A stretch of 64,000 nt of DNA from Condylostoma magnum. Its lineage: Eukaryota; Ciliophora; Heterotrichea; Heterotrichida; Condylostomatidae. Position numbers and translations under genes: made by a program. The notes under the pieces are model-generated. The model saw nothing but the letters and a program-made list of their open reading frames with translations. It did not search any database and was not told the DNA's origin. This document shows, in pieces, positions 1-13,259 of the stretch (position 1 is the stretch's first letter; each line of letters begins with the position of its first letter). The stretch spans positions 1 through 64,000 of the forward strand of contig CAKKTI010000060.1 of the NCBI GenBank assembly GCA_920105805.1, read 5' to 3'.

Positions 1-112
1 ATACCTTCAATGCATATTTGTTAACCACATCCCTAAAAGCCCTATACCAACTATTTTACACACTAATCAGCCCTAATCCACAGCTTGTAATAAAACCCTG
101 TAGATAAAATAA

Positions 113-2338
113 ATGGAGATCACCGTTTACAATTCCGAGAACTAGGAAACTTTGAATTTTTCCCTTAACCCAGAGCAATCTGTTTAAGAGCTTAAACAAT
201 TAATATTTTAACAATCAAACATATCAAACGATAAACAAATTCTAAGCCGATTTGAGAACGGCAAGCAAGTAATTTTAGACGACTCCGATTTAATCGACAC
301 CCTGAGAGACATTCGCGTCCTCCTTGAACACATGTCAGAAGAACTCAACTTTAAAGCCGGACGTCAACCAATACAAACAGAAGACGCGCCTGAGAAAGAT
401 TGAGCATCGATATTTCTCCCTTTAGTGCAACAAGGTAATCTAACAGGACTTTTAAAGGCCTTCGAGGAATACGACTAAGAGGCCAACTAGATGATAGATG
501 AGGAGCTTTCCTTTGTTAATTTTAAACTAGAACAAGGCTGGACTCTTCTGCATCATGCAGTTAATTCTAATAAGCCTAATATAGTGCATTAGCTACTGAG
601 CAGGGATGCGTGTCCTAATGTGGAGTCATAAGACGGGTGAACTCCTTTATAACTAGCTGCACATTTCGGATTCACAGATGTAACCAAAACACTGTTGAAA
701 TGTGAGCGGACGTAGATTAATAGAATGACTATAGAAAGAGGGACTGCTTTGCATGTGGGAGTGAGGAGGGGGTAATTAGAGGTAGTTCGGCTATTACTAG
801 AGAGTAATGCGTAGATGACTATAGAGGATCAGACTGGGCAGATTCCTTTGTCATTGGCTACGACGTAGGAATTGATAGAACTATTACCGACTTATATGGG
901 GTATAAGATGCTTAATAAGGAAGAGTAAAATAATTTCTAGCCATAGGATGTGTTTGGAATGTATGCGTTGTTTACTTCATCGCTGGCATTGGAGGATGAG
1001 CAGGTGTATTTAGTCATTGATCCGGAGTACGGGGCATTAAACACTTATTCTAATGAAAATAGCTTTAATTTGAAGGAGGAGCCTTTGTATCATACTAAGT
1101 TGATCAATATTTTTGATATAAGGCCTACTAGAAGCGATTTTATGGTTGATAGCCAAAGAGCGTATTTTATTATATATACCACTTTAGATATCAGGAGGTT
1201 TTATGTTGAGAGCGAGGAGTAAAGACATTCGTTTCTATAGAGGACTACTCAGGCTATCAATTATTGCCAGATTAACAAGATAGGAGTAGAGTTTTTACCT
1301 GGAATTCCATTAGAACATGAAAACGCTTAAATTGTTCAAATGAGGCCTGGAAACGTATCAACTAGAACTACCTTAGAAGACTATGTTATACTAGAGGAAA
1401 TAGGAAGAGGAAGCTTCGGAAAAGTGTATCGTGTAATGAAAAAGTCTAACAGAGAAGTATTCGCCATGAAGAAACTAAGCAAGGAGTTCCTAATGAGCAA
1501 AAAGCAGCTGAAATACGCTATAGGAGAGTGTAAAATTCTAAAGTAAATTGATCACCCATTTATAATCAATCTAGACTCAGCCTTTCAAACCTCTAAAAAT
1601 CTATACATGGTACTAGAATACTGTCCTAATGGTGATCTTATGGAGCATTTAAGCGAGAGAACACGTTTTGCTGAAAGTGTAGCAGCTTTTTACATAGCAG
1701 AGACTATATTGGCCCTAGATTACCTTCATAGTTTGGATATAGTGTACAGGGACTTAAAACCAGAAAACATTCTAGTTGATCGAACTGGCCACACAAAACT
1801 CGCTGATTTTGGACTGGCTAAGGAAAACGTGAATCCCTTAAACCCTGCCATGTCCTTCTGTGGGTCCCCTGCTTACCTTGCCCCAGAGCTTCTCTCTAAA
1901 ACAGGCTCTGAGAAATCTGCAGATGTATACGGACTCGGAGCAATTTTGTATGAGTTCTTGACTGGCCTTCCTCCCTTTTACAGTGATAACTTAAATGATC
2001 TTTTCCGCAAGATAAGAAGAGGAGTTTTGCAATTTCCTAAGAATGTTAAGCCAGAGGCCTAGGATTTACTTAAAAAGCTTCTTAATAAAGATCCAACTAA
2101 ACGTCCTACTATCGCGCAGGTTAAGGATCATATTTTCTTCAGGAATATAAATTTTAATGATTTATATAACAAACAAGTAAAACCTCCAAGGCTTAGTCCA
2201 AGGTGAACTTAGTTAGATGAGCATACAGGGGTTGAGATACAGGAGTTTATACCTAATAGGCAACTTACCATAGATGAAGAGATGAATGAAGGAGATGAAA
2301 TCGCAGATTTAGTAGCTGAGTTTGACTTTAGTCGTTGA
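113..2338 (+). CDS. UBL-ankyrin-AGC protein kinase fusion
   Basis: The frame reads 741 residues with TAA/TAG as Gln and TGA as Trp, and ends at TGA 2336-2338. Residues 1-75 look like a ubiquitin-like fold. About 140-250 hold ankyrin repeats (GWTLLHHAV, DGWTPLQLAAHFGF, GTALHVGVRRGQLEVVRLLL). About 272-400 look PH-like. About 422-675 form a Ser/Thr kinase: glycine loop IGRGSFGKVYRV, VAIK-type Lys in FAMKKL, catalytic YRDLKPENILV, LADFGLAKE, and the AGC-type activation segment SFCGSPAYLAPE. A short AGC-like tail ends in EFDFSR, which resembles a hydrophobic motif. The catalytic residues are intact, so it should be active. Ankyrin plus PH-like plus AGC kinase occurs in protists; the N-terminal UBL-like part is the less usual element and is my inference. 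The next gene starts 15 bp downstream. Confidence 0.9.
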
Positions 2339-2353
2339 TTAATAATTATTAAA

Positions 2354-4570
2354 ATGTCGAAAGTACAGCCTTCTTAATAAGCCTCAGATACTTAGTTAAT
2401 GCAATCCCACATAAGCATGATTTCAAAGAACGGTACTACTATGACTTAGGATGATTTTATTAAAAAGGTGTCGTATGAAAAGAAATCACACTGGTATATC
2501 ATTAGAAGCTCTAATCCCTGAAGGATCAGATGAGATTTAGTTATTATTCTACTCGCTCTGTATAATTCAATATCTGTGCCACTTTCAGTAGCATTTCAGG
2601 TGGAAGAGAGTTATGTACTGTTTCAGATATGAGAGTATATTGTAGACTTTCTGTTTTTCTTAGATATTATGATAAACTTTTTATGTAGTTATATTGATAG
2701 AGAGGGTGAGGAAATATGTGACCCTAAGCTTATAGCTAAGTAGTATATTGTAAGTGGAAGATTTGCTATAGATTTCATTTCCACAATTCCCTTTGAATTA
2801 CTAGAATTATTGTTCTCAGATTAAGGGAATAGCTCTATATTGCAACTATTCTAAGTAGCTAAATTAATAAGACTACTAAGACTTAGAAGAATTATAACTT
2901 ATTTGAAATTTAAAACAGACTTTAAGCTTTGGCTAAGAATTGCTTTTATAATTTTCATATTATTCCTATTCGTTCACATGAATGCTTGCTTTTGGTACAT
3001 GCTGGTTTCTAGTGATAAAGACTGGTACCCTCCTAAGGATTCGGGTAGAGAAACCGAGTATTATGATGAGGACGATTTGTCTTATAAATACAGTGTAAGT
3101 CTGTACTATGCTACTCTTTTGCTTATAGGAGCTGATGTTACTCCTTACGATTTAGAATAAACTACTTTTGCCTGTGTAGTCTTACTCCTAGGATGTATTG
3201 TAACTGCCACTTTATTTGGGCATATGACTGTTTTGGTGTAAGGGTTGAATAAGAAAACTAAGAAGTTTCATAAACAGCTTGATACTGCAAACTAGGCTAT
3301 GTCTAATTTAAATTTACCCAGAAAGTATTAAGAAAAGGTACTCGATTTTATTAGCTATACATATTATAACAAAGATCATTAAAAAGAGCTTAAGAAATTT
3401 TTTAGTATGATTTCTCCGAGTCTTAAATATGAGGTAAGTTTGCACCTATACAGAGATGTGCTTGCAAAAAACTCTATATTTGGTAGGCAAAGTGATATAT
3501 TGGAGTTTATCATTTATTAATTAGACACCTATGTAAGCATTCCAGAACAAAACATAATTCTTATAGGAGATCAGCCAGATTATATGTATTTTATTGCTCG
3601 TGGAGAAATTAGTGTATTTTGCTTAGATGCTTAATTAGATCTAGTGTAATAAAGCTGTCTTCATATAGGTGATTTCTTTGGAGAATTATCACTGTTATTA
3701 CCTACTAATAGAACAGCTAATGTGGTATCAATGAACTATTGTACATTAGCTATGCTACATAAAACATAATTCAACGAAATGATTGATAGATTTCCCGGAC
3801 TGCATGATGGATTATTGGATAACATATATTCATACTAGGACGGGTATTATTAGATGGTGAAAACAATGCTATAAAAAATCCCTTACTTAAAATCTATGTC
3901 TAACTCTAATATTCAAAGAATTGCTTATTAGGCAAATTGTTAATATTTCCTTCAAGACACAGTAATTTTTAAAAGAGGGGATATAATAGACTCTATATTA
4001 ATCGTAGCCACAGGGTAAATAGCTTTCTAAGTTGAATACTCCACTGGTGAAAAGTTCATTTTAAAAAGATTCGCCTAAGGATCAGTTATTTGCTTTAATT
4101 TCATATTCAGTAATATTTCTAATTAGTTTAACATAATAGCTGAATAAGACAGTCATATTGTAATTGTAAAAGGAAGTATTCTGGAAAGACTTGGTGAAAA
4201 GAATGCTTTTTTCAAGGCAACAATTAAATCGTTGAAATTAAAAATTGAAACAGAGGATATCCCAACAACGAATGATTTTATCGAGGCAGAACCATCTGTT
4301 GAGTATTGAGAAATCTTAAAGAATTATTTCATAAGAGTAATGAAGGGCATCCAAATAAAACACTAAAAGTATGCTATACATTTAAAAAGTGACTTTTATA
4401 CAACTGTTAAGCAATACAAAGAAAGGACTGAAAATATTCAAGCTGAAGCTTTGGAGTAAGAGCAAAAGCATACTATGATAAATATTTTGAAGACAACTAA
4501 TGAATTAGTACAGCGAGTTGAGTTTTTGAAATCAGCTTTTATGTTTAGTAATAATAAAACAGGATTGTAA
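2354..4570 (+). CDS. Cyclic-nucleotide-gated / EAG-type cation channel with two CNBDs
   Basis: A 738-residue protein in one frame; likely stop TAA 4568-4570. It has six membrane segments from about residue 58 (WDLVIILLALYNSISVPLSV). S4 is Arg-rich (KLIRLLRLRRIITYLKF), and a pore helix follows. Two cyclic-nucleotide-binding folds lie at about 389-482 (GDFFGELSLLLPTNRTANVV) and 516-617. The first keeps a phosphate-binding-cassette-like FGELSLLLPTNRTA, including the Arg; the second lacks it and may not bind ligand. The pore reads LLIGADVTPYDLE in place of the K+ channel GYGD filter, so selectivity cannot be assumed. The C-terminus is coiled. TGA codons at 2519-2521 and 2531-2533 encode Trp in NPWRIRWDL. 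Ciliates have large families of such channels; which ion this one carries is unknown. Confidence 0.88.
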
Positions 4571-4755
4571 GTTAATTTTTATTATTTTTGTACTCTAAAG
4601 GATTATCATAGAAGGGAAAGCTAAAATATTTAATTAAAGTACTAATTGTGCTTAATATTCCTTTACACTTACTAGATAGGGACATTTTAAAAAATAAGAT
4701 AGCATCTTTATAGCTATCACAAAAGATAAAATGAAAACTAATGGTAATAATTAAA

Positions 4756-5480
4756 ATGGGCTGCATCATTTAAAATACAAAGAAAAAGACTTAAAATGAG
4801 TAAAGAGGGAAATCATTTAACTCTTTTAGTAGGAAAAAAACATTAGAAGAATCAGCTGATTAAGTCGCAAGAAAAATATTTTAATAGGGAAAAGAATAAT
4901 CAAACCTTATAAAATAAACTTTAAGTTCAAGTCATATGAGAAGGATTAGCACAAATTAATATGAAGAAGTTTTTACTGAGAATGATGAGATCTTAACAAT
5001 TAGATATTTACATGATTTAAATTAATAAATGCATTATGTTTTAGTCAGATCTTTGTTCAAATTAGTATTACTAAATATTGATTCTAACAAGTTAAAAAAG
5101 CAATTATTAGAAGTTTTCGGTATTTTCTGACAATTGCTCAAATCGATAGTAAAAGTTATGTATCGAATATAAATGAAATCAATTAGCTTATATGCAAGGT
5201 TGATTTGTAATAATTATTACTGATAACATCTCAGGTGTGCTTAACTATTAAACTAATTAGAAGTACTAGCATCGATTACTTTTATATGTCTGATTGTTAA
5301 GCTAATATGCAACCATAAAGGGATATTACTTAAAATTAGACAATTATTTGATGTTTATCAAATGATTAAAAAAATATTCTACTGAAACCCGTTAAATTTA
5401 AGTGGTCGAAGGCTAGATGGGTGTGTCTACCTGAAATAACGATGTCTACCTTTTTGTTGACCATTATTAGATTAATTATG
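4756..5480 (+). CDS. Hypothetical protein, candidate N-myristoylation site, exon structure unresolved
   Basis: The frame opens MGCIIQNTKKK, a fit for N-myristoylation plus palmitoylation; an in-frame ATG at 4741 would add five residues and remove that site. A Ser/Thr-, Lys- and Glu-rich stretch follows, then ENDEILTIRYLHDLNQQ and a helical segment to about 5100. Beyond that the coding signal moves to another frame (best seen at 5402-5470, VVEGQMGVSTWNNDVYLFVD), which implies one or more short introns. Candidate GT..AG intervals of 20 and 26 nt (about 5091-5110 and 5231-5256) restore a continuous reading but do not match the 16-17 nt introns seen elsewhere. I do not recognise the protein. The 3' end is a guess. 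Confidence 0.4.
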
Positions 5481-5970
5481 CAATATAGTTATAAGTTTTA
5501 TTTATTAATTATTTAAAAGACTTATTAAGCTAAAATATCATCATTTTAAATGCTATCCAAATATTTTTAATGTTATTAAGATAATTCTGTTCTTTATTAG
5601 ACTTTCAATTGCATTTAATTATATAATGTTATTCGAGATTTAAGGGTTTACTAAGTCTGCAATTATTAATGCTTCTAATAGCACTCTATCTATAATATTT
5701 GCTTTCAAAAACCTTCCAATCATTATTTACTCATTCATTGTAATAAAAAATGCATAAAAAATAATTCAAGGATTTATTTGATTGGTTTATTCAACCATTT
5801 TATAAAGTGTCAAATTTAGGCAATACTCATTTTCCTTTAATACAAATATTATTTCTATTACGAATCATACAGCTGCATATATGTACTTCTTATAATAAAA
5901 TTATCTTCTATTCATATCTATATAAGTCTATGAAGAGCTCCTAGACTAAAACACTTAAATTATTATTAAA
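5481..5970. other. AT-rich stretch before EIF2B5, coding status unclear
   Basis: Several frames stay open on both strands under the ciliate code. The plus frame gives a very hydrophobic product and the minus frame a hydrophilic one. Base skew favours neither, there is no recognisable motif, and no tandem stop. It may hold the 3' part of the upstream gene, a short membrane-protein gene, or only spacer. Confidence 0.3.
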
Positions 5971-7950
5971 ATGACAGAGGATATTCTCGAAAGGGAAGAA
6001 ATGACTGCAGTTTTGATAGCCGAAGGTTTTACCAAGTCCTTTTGGCCAATTACTAAAACTTCTCCAAAAGTCCTTTTACCAGTTTGTAACATTCCTATGA
6101 TTGACTATGCAATTGAATTTTTAACCAGAAGCCGTATAAAAACTTTGATCATTTTTTGTACTTCGCATCCTGAGCTCATAAAGGACTATGTGCGACTCTA
6201 AAAGTACAAAAGTATTAACATCAAATACCTAAGCAGTATAACCTCTAGATCCATAGGAGATGTTCTACGAGTACTAGATAAGAAACAATTGCTACGTAAT
6301 GATTTTGTGCTACTGACTGGAGATGTACTAGGAAATATAAAACTGGACGAGGCTATAAATCTACACAAGAAATTGCGTAGTTAAGATAAATCATACTTAA
6401 TTACAAAAGTATTCAAAGAACTACCGGAAAGAAGTAGACTGAGGAGTTAAGATGATTAATCTGTTGTTATTTTAGATGGAGACTAAATACTTCAATACGA
6501 CGGACTTGCTGGATCGAACTATTGTGATTTGAACTCTAATATAATCTTGAATGATAGGAAAAACGTATAGTAAAGAAACCTAGAAGTACGCTATGACTTA
6601 TACGACACTGGAATAGACATCTGCTCTCCTGATATATTACACTTTTTTACTGATAATTTTGATTACCACAGCCTCAGAGACTAAATAATGAAAGATTTAC
6701 TTACCCACGAATTATTTACTGAAAAATTTGCTGCGTATATAGTTCCAAAGCACATGTATGTAGGAAAGGTGGTAGATCCCCGTACATATGACGCTATTTC
6801 GCAAGATATGGCGAATAGATGGCTTTACCCTATAGTCCTAGAAACAAATCTGCTATCGCCTGCACTGCAAACAAGCTATCAATGCTCCCGAAACAACATG
6901 TACAAAGAGGACAATATAATGATACCTTATCAGTGCAAGATCACCCTTCCTTGCATAATAGGCTAAGGTACTTAAATAGCGGAGAGTTGTTCTATAATAA
7001 AGTCAGTCATTGGCAGGAATTGCAGATTAGGAGAGAACTGCTATATAGAGGGAAGCTATTTATGGGAAGGAGTTAGCATTAATGAGGATGCTCGGGTGTA
7101 TAAGGCTATTTTGTGCAATGGGGTTACTATTGAAGCAGGGGTTGTTATCGGTCAGGGAAGTATTATATGCGAGGGAGTTATTATCAAAGCTGGTACTGAA
7201 ATTCCAGAAAAGTCAAGGATATCACTGTTTCAGCATATTGAAGGAAATTATGTGTTTAGCAATGATTAGCAGACTGAATGGGGGAATGGATTCTTATTTG
7301 ATTATAAGGTTGAAGATGATTTAATGGATAAGTATGAAAATCAAGACTTATTGAACTATGAGCATATTGGAGACATGCTGTAATGGCTAGATAAGGAAGT
7401 TGAATAAGAGAAAAGTTTATAGTCTGACGAGTCCTCGGATTTTGAAAACTATGTTGTCTAATAGCCTAAGGTTAATATTCTTACTGATGAAGAGTACATT
7501 GAAGAGGTCTATCACTTGTGCACAGAACTGATACATAATGACGAAGACTCGAGAACGTTTGAGATAGAAATCAACTCACTTAAATTCTCTCACAATAAAA
7601 CGCTACAAAACTGCCTATCTGGAATAATAAAAGCCATAAATAATACAGCAGAGGATAAGATAGAACTCTGGTATTAGAAGTGGCATGAGGTCATTCTTAT
7701 ATACGCGTACTCAGATGCAGATTAACTCTTCGTTATTTAAGAAATAGCCAATACATTTACAGGAACTCCCCACTGGATAAGATTTCATTTAACGTTGAAA
7801 GTTCTATATGATCTAGATGCAATTTATCCAGAAGCGATTTTAGAGTGGAATGAGGGTACAGATAATCAAGAATTAAAGAAATTAATGGAGCCTTTTGTTG
7901 CATGGCTTGAAGAAGAAGATGAGGATGAAGATGAGGAGGATGAGGATTGA
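5971..7950 (+). CDS. EIF2B5: Translation initiation factor eIF2B subunit epsilon
   Basis: A 659-residue protein in one frame, ending in an acidic tail and TGA 7948-7950. It is the catalytic GEF subunit of eIF2B, which reloads eIF2 with GTP in the cytosol. The N-terminus is a nucleotidyltransferase-like fold (MTAVLIAEGFTKSFWPITK, then KVLLPVCNIPMIDYAIEFL). The middle holds left-handed beta-helix hexapeptides at about 325-395 (IGQGTQIAES, VIGRNCRLGENCYIEGSYLW, VIGQGSIICEGVIIKAGTEI). The C-terminus is a W2/HEAT domain (LWYQKWHEVILIYAYSDAD through PFVAWLEEEDEDE), the site that acts on eIF2. Length and domain order match the family. The coding strand has many in-frame TAA/TAG codons and no introns. 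The start is the first ATG of the frame, right after an A-rich leader. Confidence 0.95.
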
Positions 7951-8014
7951 GTTCAGATAGATAAATTTTAACTTAAAGTCATTTTTAAACTCTAATAATA
8001 AGTATTTATATTAA

Positions 8015-9862
8015 ATGTCTATATAAGATAAAAAAGAACGATAGAAACTACTGAATAAGCAAAGAAAGAAGAATTTTAAGATATTAGTTGATTAATATAA
8101 TCAGTCATTGGAAAAGATTCAAGAAATACCTTCAATTAAGGATATATATAAAATATAACACAATAATATAAAGGATAAGATAAAGCAGAAATAAGGAATA
8201 GACTACTAAAAGCTTAATATGCTCATAAATCCAGGTCCAAACTCATTTTAAGGTCCTGATATGTTTGAAGTTCTATCAAAAGTTCCAGAAAATCATACTT
8301 AACATTTAAAAATTCCAGATACACTGTATTAAAACGAAGATAATGTTTATTATTTTTTCAACAGTCCTACAAATTGTATTAAATCAATAAAGGGGTAAGT
8401 AGCTAAAAAGGCATTTTTCGATAAAGCTCAATCTCTTGAAAATCCTGATCAATAGTACCCATTACTTTGCCATAAAGTAAGAGGATTGAACGTTAGAGCA
8501 TACTTTACTTAAAAACAAGCCTTATCTGGATGAAATTAAAGAGCAAAGGTGTAAGTTTTATAATTTTACTTATCTCCTCCAAACTCATAAACAGTTCTAC
8601 TTAGAGTACACTGACAAGTATAGTCTAAGTCTAAGTACTTTCTTTTAATCAATAAAGGAAGAATTTAAGCATAGAAATCTGAGAGATCTGTGTCACTTCC
8701 TAAATTAAGACCAAAATTACCGTAAAAAGTATAGTCTTACTATGCAAGTAGAATGTACAAATAGTCTTTTACTCCTAATATGCCCTTTTAGATAAGAAAT
8801 AACTGAGATAAGTATAATATGTCATTAGTATAAGAAAAACAATAGAAAATATAGTTTTAAAGTAAAACAAGGCTAAAACGAGTAAATGACAAAGAACTAA
8901 GAATTGATAATTAGAAGAGGAATAATTATAATAGTAGTTTAATTGATTATTTAGAAACAAATAAAATCAGTTCATAAAAGGCTCGTGATGACAATGACAA
9001 ATTCTTCCTGAATCCCTTAAATCCCCATTAATCCTGAACAAACAAAATATAGAGGAATATACAGGAGGTTGACTAATAAATTGTAAAAATAATAGCCCTA
9101 ATTGAGAAATACTATTTACAAAACAACAGTAAAATATAAGAAATAGTAATTGATTTCATTAAAAGTGAACAAAAGCAATGATATTTCCTAAGTAATAACA
9201 AATACAAACTATGAGGAGACAAATGCGAAATAATGTAGATTCAACCCCCTCATAAATTCATAATTCCTAAGCTAAATTTAGCACATTCTAATTGCTCTAC
9301 TTAATTAATATAATAACAAGCTTCCAAGCACTCAAACAACTAACCTCTATAAACCTCCTTGCTAACAGAAAAGCAAGTTCCATAAAAGAAGCCAATTACA
9401 AAGCGTAATAAAAAGAAACAAGCCGTCAAGTAATTTTAAAACCCAAAATCAGTAAGTAATACAGAAATAAAACAAAGACTATTAGAACGATATGATTCAA
9501 TGATGCAAAAAGTGAATCACTGTGTTAAGGAACTAGAACCTCTCCCCTGGATTACTGAGATGGATAAACCTATTGATAGTAAAATTCTGTATAACACGAC
9601 TCTCAAAGTGAACTCTAACTTGTAAAAATAGTTTAAAAAGTTATAAATCAAGATAGCTTCTGATCAATAAGCTGATATAACTTCTTATTATGAGTTGGAA
9701 CCAGATGAAAGGTAAATTAAACAGCCTGAGGAAATTTACTCCTCCCTTTCTTATCCAATAGGGTACAAAGCAGAGCCTATTCATGAAATCAGGAGCATAG
9801 TGAGCCATTACAATGATGTAATAAGTAAGTATGATCAAATGAATTTTATTAGTAATGCCTAA
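8015..9862 (+). CDS. Hypothetical basic, Gln/Lys-rich protein
   Basis: About 615 residues in one open frame. MSIQDKKERQKLL opens a Lys/Gln-rich helical N-terminus. A middle part reads CHKVRGLNVRAYFTQKQA and later WYFLSNNKYKLWGDKCEIM, and the C-terminus has ELEPLPWITEMDKPIDSK. Many Gln codons are TAA or TAG, so these must be sense here. The likely stop is TAA 9860-9862, with a second in-frame TAA at 9887-9889; I prefer the first because the convergent gene on the other strand ends at 9875. No signal peptide or membrane segment is visible and I do not recognise a family. Confidence 0.65.
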
Positions 9863-9874
9863 GTAATTATATTC

Positions 9875-12235
9875 TTACAATTTTACTAAATAACAGTTCC
9901 CATGTCGACTTGGCCTTCTACTCATTTGTTTCTTTTAGTCTTAGCTGTATTCTTTTTCAAACTCCTTGTTAATTGTTCTGACCTTATCAATAGCGGATAA
10001 AGATTTGTCTCTTTTTATATACTCGATTTTCCTTTTCAACGTCTGCTTTCTTGACCTTATCTTGTGTTTATTTATTGTACTGTCAAAATACTTGACTTAG
10101 TAGTTTGAGAGGGATTAGAACTATTGGCTCAAACTTCTTTTCAAAAGTGCTGCTTTTTTCCCTTCTTCAGTTTACGGTCTTTTCTTCTATAATAATCTCG
10201 GATCTACAGTAAAGTTCTATGCTCCTGCCACAGATTATTACCTTATTCTTTGCAGATTATTTGAGGTTACACTTCTTATACTTTTTACAGGCTCCGAGTA
10301 ATTTCGTCTTCTTAAAGCTCCTTTTCTCTATCCAAACAGTTTATTATACCAGACTAGTTAAGATTCCATGGATAGCGTTCTTTATTGCTTGTCTTGTTGT
10401 ATTTCTCGTATTATCTGCCTCTTTGTCTTAGTCCCTATTAGTTCCTCGTCATTTTAGTCTTACAGCTTCCTAAACTGTTTCTTCCATCCTCCCATACCGT
10501 CCTCGTATACAGACTTAACTACTCTGTTTAGCTTATTTGTTATATAAAACAACCCGTTCAGGTTTTCCTCTGTTTTTTGCTTATAGAAGTTTTCTATTGC
10601 ACTTTTCTTGATAATTGAGCCTTATTACGATTTGTTCGGCCTGAATCCATCCTACTTCGCCATATAACTATCACTTACCACTTCACATGACAGTTAGCTT
10701 TCTGTATTACTAGAACTATTTGAGTTAGACTCACTAGGTTCTGGGTTTGAGACTTCTTATGATTCCTCCTCTATATTGTAAGATGTGTTTAACTCTCATG
10801 AGGAGTTGTAGCTATGAAATCCTACTTTGCTTATTGTGTAAGAGTGATGTAGTTTTTGTTTTAATGTTAGTAAGTCGAATTCTTTACTGCTGTGTGTTGT
10901 TATATGTCGCAGTCAGTTTGGTTGTTTAACCTGTTGCGCGTTTAGAGTTCTTTTCATGAAAGATATTAGCCTAGCCCGGACACTTTCTAGTTGAGTTGCT
11001 ACTTAATGAGGCTGGATTACTCTTAGGATGTTTGATTTTATGTTGATTAAGTTTGCTAAGATGGAAATCTTACTAAATTGTTCTTTTTCATTCATGTCGT
11101 TAAATCTTAAAGTTCTCATAGTAGTTGATCTTCGTACTTATTAAAGGTTTTTATCAATAGGCAATGCTCTGAAACTGCTTTATTTGAATTGTAATTTTGG
11201 AGTAATGAGTCTATCTATTATAGAGTTTATTCTGTCTATTTTCTTTATTATGGATTTTATTTAAGTTATTGAAGATTACCGATTTGTTAGAGCTACTATT
11301 TCCTGGCCTATTGGTATACAAGATTATTATAAATTATATATTTATGATGGTAGAGCCTCTATATAAGACCTTAATTTAATATTATCTTATTTGAAGTTAT
11401 TATTGATCTTTATTATCTCAAATATAGTAGCATTTAATTACTTTTTATCTCATATTTTTTCCCTGACACTATCTTCAATTACATTATACTACTTATAGTA
11501 TTCATATTTGATATCTATCTATTATTATATCTATTTAAATATTTATATAAGCTTTTCTATATTCAACTTAGCAAACAGAATACACTTGATGAAATTATTA
11601 AGATTCACTAGTACTTTGCATGAATTTTTGAAAACTTGCTGAATGTGATCTGAGTTTTTAAGACATATTTTATTAAAATTATTCAATCTCTTTTAGCATT
11701 CAAATCGCTTATTCTAAAATAGCATACAAGGTTTTGACTATATTTTTTTACTGAATACAATTTTAGGATTATTTTTCTGTACATTTTGATTAGTAATTTC
11801 TTCGTCCTCAACAAAATTAAGTTTCCTAGCTTAAATTTTCCTGAAAATGCACAATTCTTTAGCTTTTAGCTCTAACATCATATGTTACTCTTGCACATAA
11901 TCATGTATCTTAAAATAATTTGTATGTAAAACGTTTTAAACTTACTTCATTTAAATTTCGATTTATTAGGTTTACTGGTCAGCTCATCTATAAGAGTTAA
12001 TAAATGATTAAAACATACTAGTAGTTTAAAATTCTAAATCTAACACTTTGTCAATTACCCTTTTAATCTCAGGCAGCTCTGCTTCGTATTTCTCTTTAAA
12101 AAATCTGTCATTAATAGATAAATTATATAAATGCAATATATCATCACTGTAGCTCCTTAGTCCTTCTAATATTTTCTCAATCTACTCTTAAACAATTTTA
12201 ACAATCATCTCAAATTTACCTAAAGTTTAATCCAT
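9875..12235 (-). CDS. Hypothetical coiled-coil protein with Ser-rich middle
   Basis: A 786-residue protein in one minus-strand frame from ATG 12235 to TAA 9877-9875. The N-terminal half is strongly helical (MDQTLGKFEMIVKIVQEQIE onward). The middle is Ser/Glu/Asn-rich (EEESQEVSNPEPSESNSNSS). The C-terminus is Lys/Arg-rich (KKRPQTEEGKKAALLKRS, then RSRKQTLKRKIEYIKRDKS). There is no signal peptide or membrane segment. The composition suits a cytoskeletal or scaffold protein, but that is inference only. It lies 25 bp downstream of the CKK protein on the same strand, and its 3' end faces the preceding plus-strand gene at about 12 bp. Confidence 0.7.
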
Positions 12236-12260
12236 TTTTCTAATTTTAGCATTTAATTAA

Positions 12261-13228
12261 CTATTTTTTCCGCTTTAAAGCAGGATTAAGTTTTAACACC
12301 ACTCCATCTACTCCTGGAAATAACGTTGTACATGAAAGTTGCTTAAATTCTCTTGCACCTGAGTCATAACGATAGAAAGCTTTGATACCATCTGATGTGA
12401 TTATATCAGGGGCTTAACTTCTTTGGTATATCTTTGTCAGTACGCTTTCTTCTTAATTATGTATGTATATAGCCCACAGATCTTTCCTTACTAGGTCACT
12501 TTTAAACAGAATTACTAGGAATCCTTAATAGTTTTGTATTTGTTGGAATATTTCTTCACGGTGAATTCTATTAAGTTCTCCAGCTAGTAACACTTGTGAT
12601 ATTGAATTCCGTATTAATGGTATATTTGAGCACTTTTTGTATGTTAGATTTGGTAAGTTTTTATGCCTTTTATATTTTTTAGGGTTTATTGTTTTTTACC
12701 TTGTTTCTTTTTAACTTTTGTAGTGTTTTAGAGTTTTGGGTAACTTTTTTATTGGGGAAGGTGATAATCTATGGGTTTGTTAGTTTTTTATTGAAGGTTT
12801 GGGAGATTCTCTTGCTATTTAAAGCTCGGCTTGTCTTAATGCTAATTCTTATTCTCTTTTTCTTCTTTTTTTCTGTAATAGACGTAATTTTTATTTTCTG
12901 AGTATAGTTTACCTTATTTTGTCAGAGTCATTTTCTATTATTATCAAGTTGTCATCGATTTATTCTCATTCAAGAATTTACTTTTCCTATGCATGCTGAT
13001 TTTAGTATGTAACAGACTCATTACATTCGTCAAAATGAATAGATCCTTCCTCCTCTTAATCATCGTATTCCTCACATTCTTAATCATTTTCATCTTCATC
13101 ATATTCTTTCTCCTCTTCCTCTTAATCATCTTCTTCATCATTTTCTTCATCATCATTCTCCTCTTCTTCCTCATCATATTCTTCCCCCTCTTCTTCCTCA
13201 TCCTCTTAATTATTTTATTCATAATATC

Positions 13229-13259
<31 letters not shown>

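Noticed and set aside
10219-10929. Hydrophobic plus-strand frames at 10.2-10.9 kb
   Set aside because: Antisense to the 786-residue minus-strand coiled-coil gene, whose frame is continuous from 12235 to 9875.
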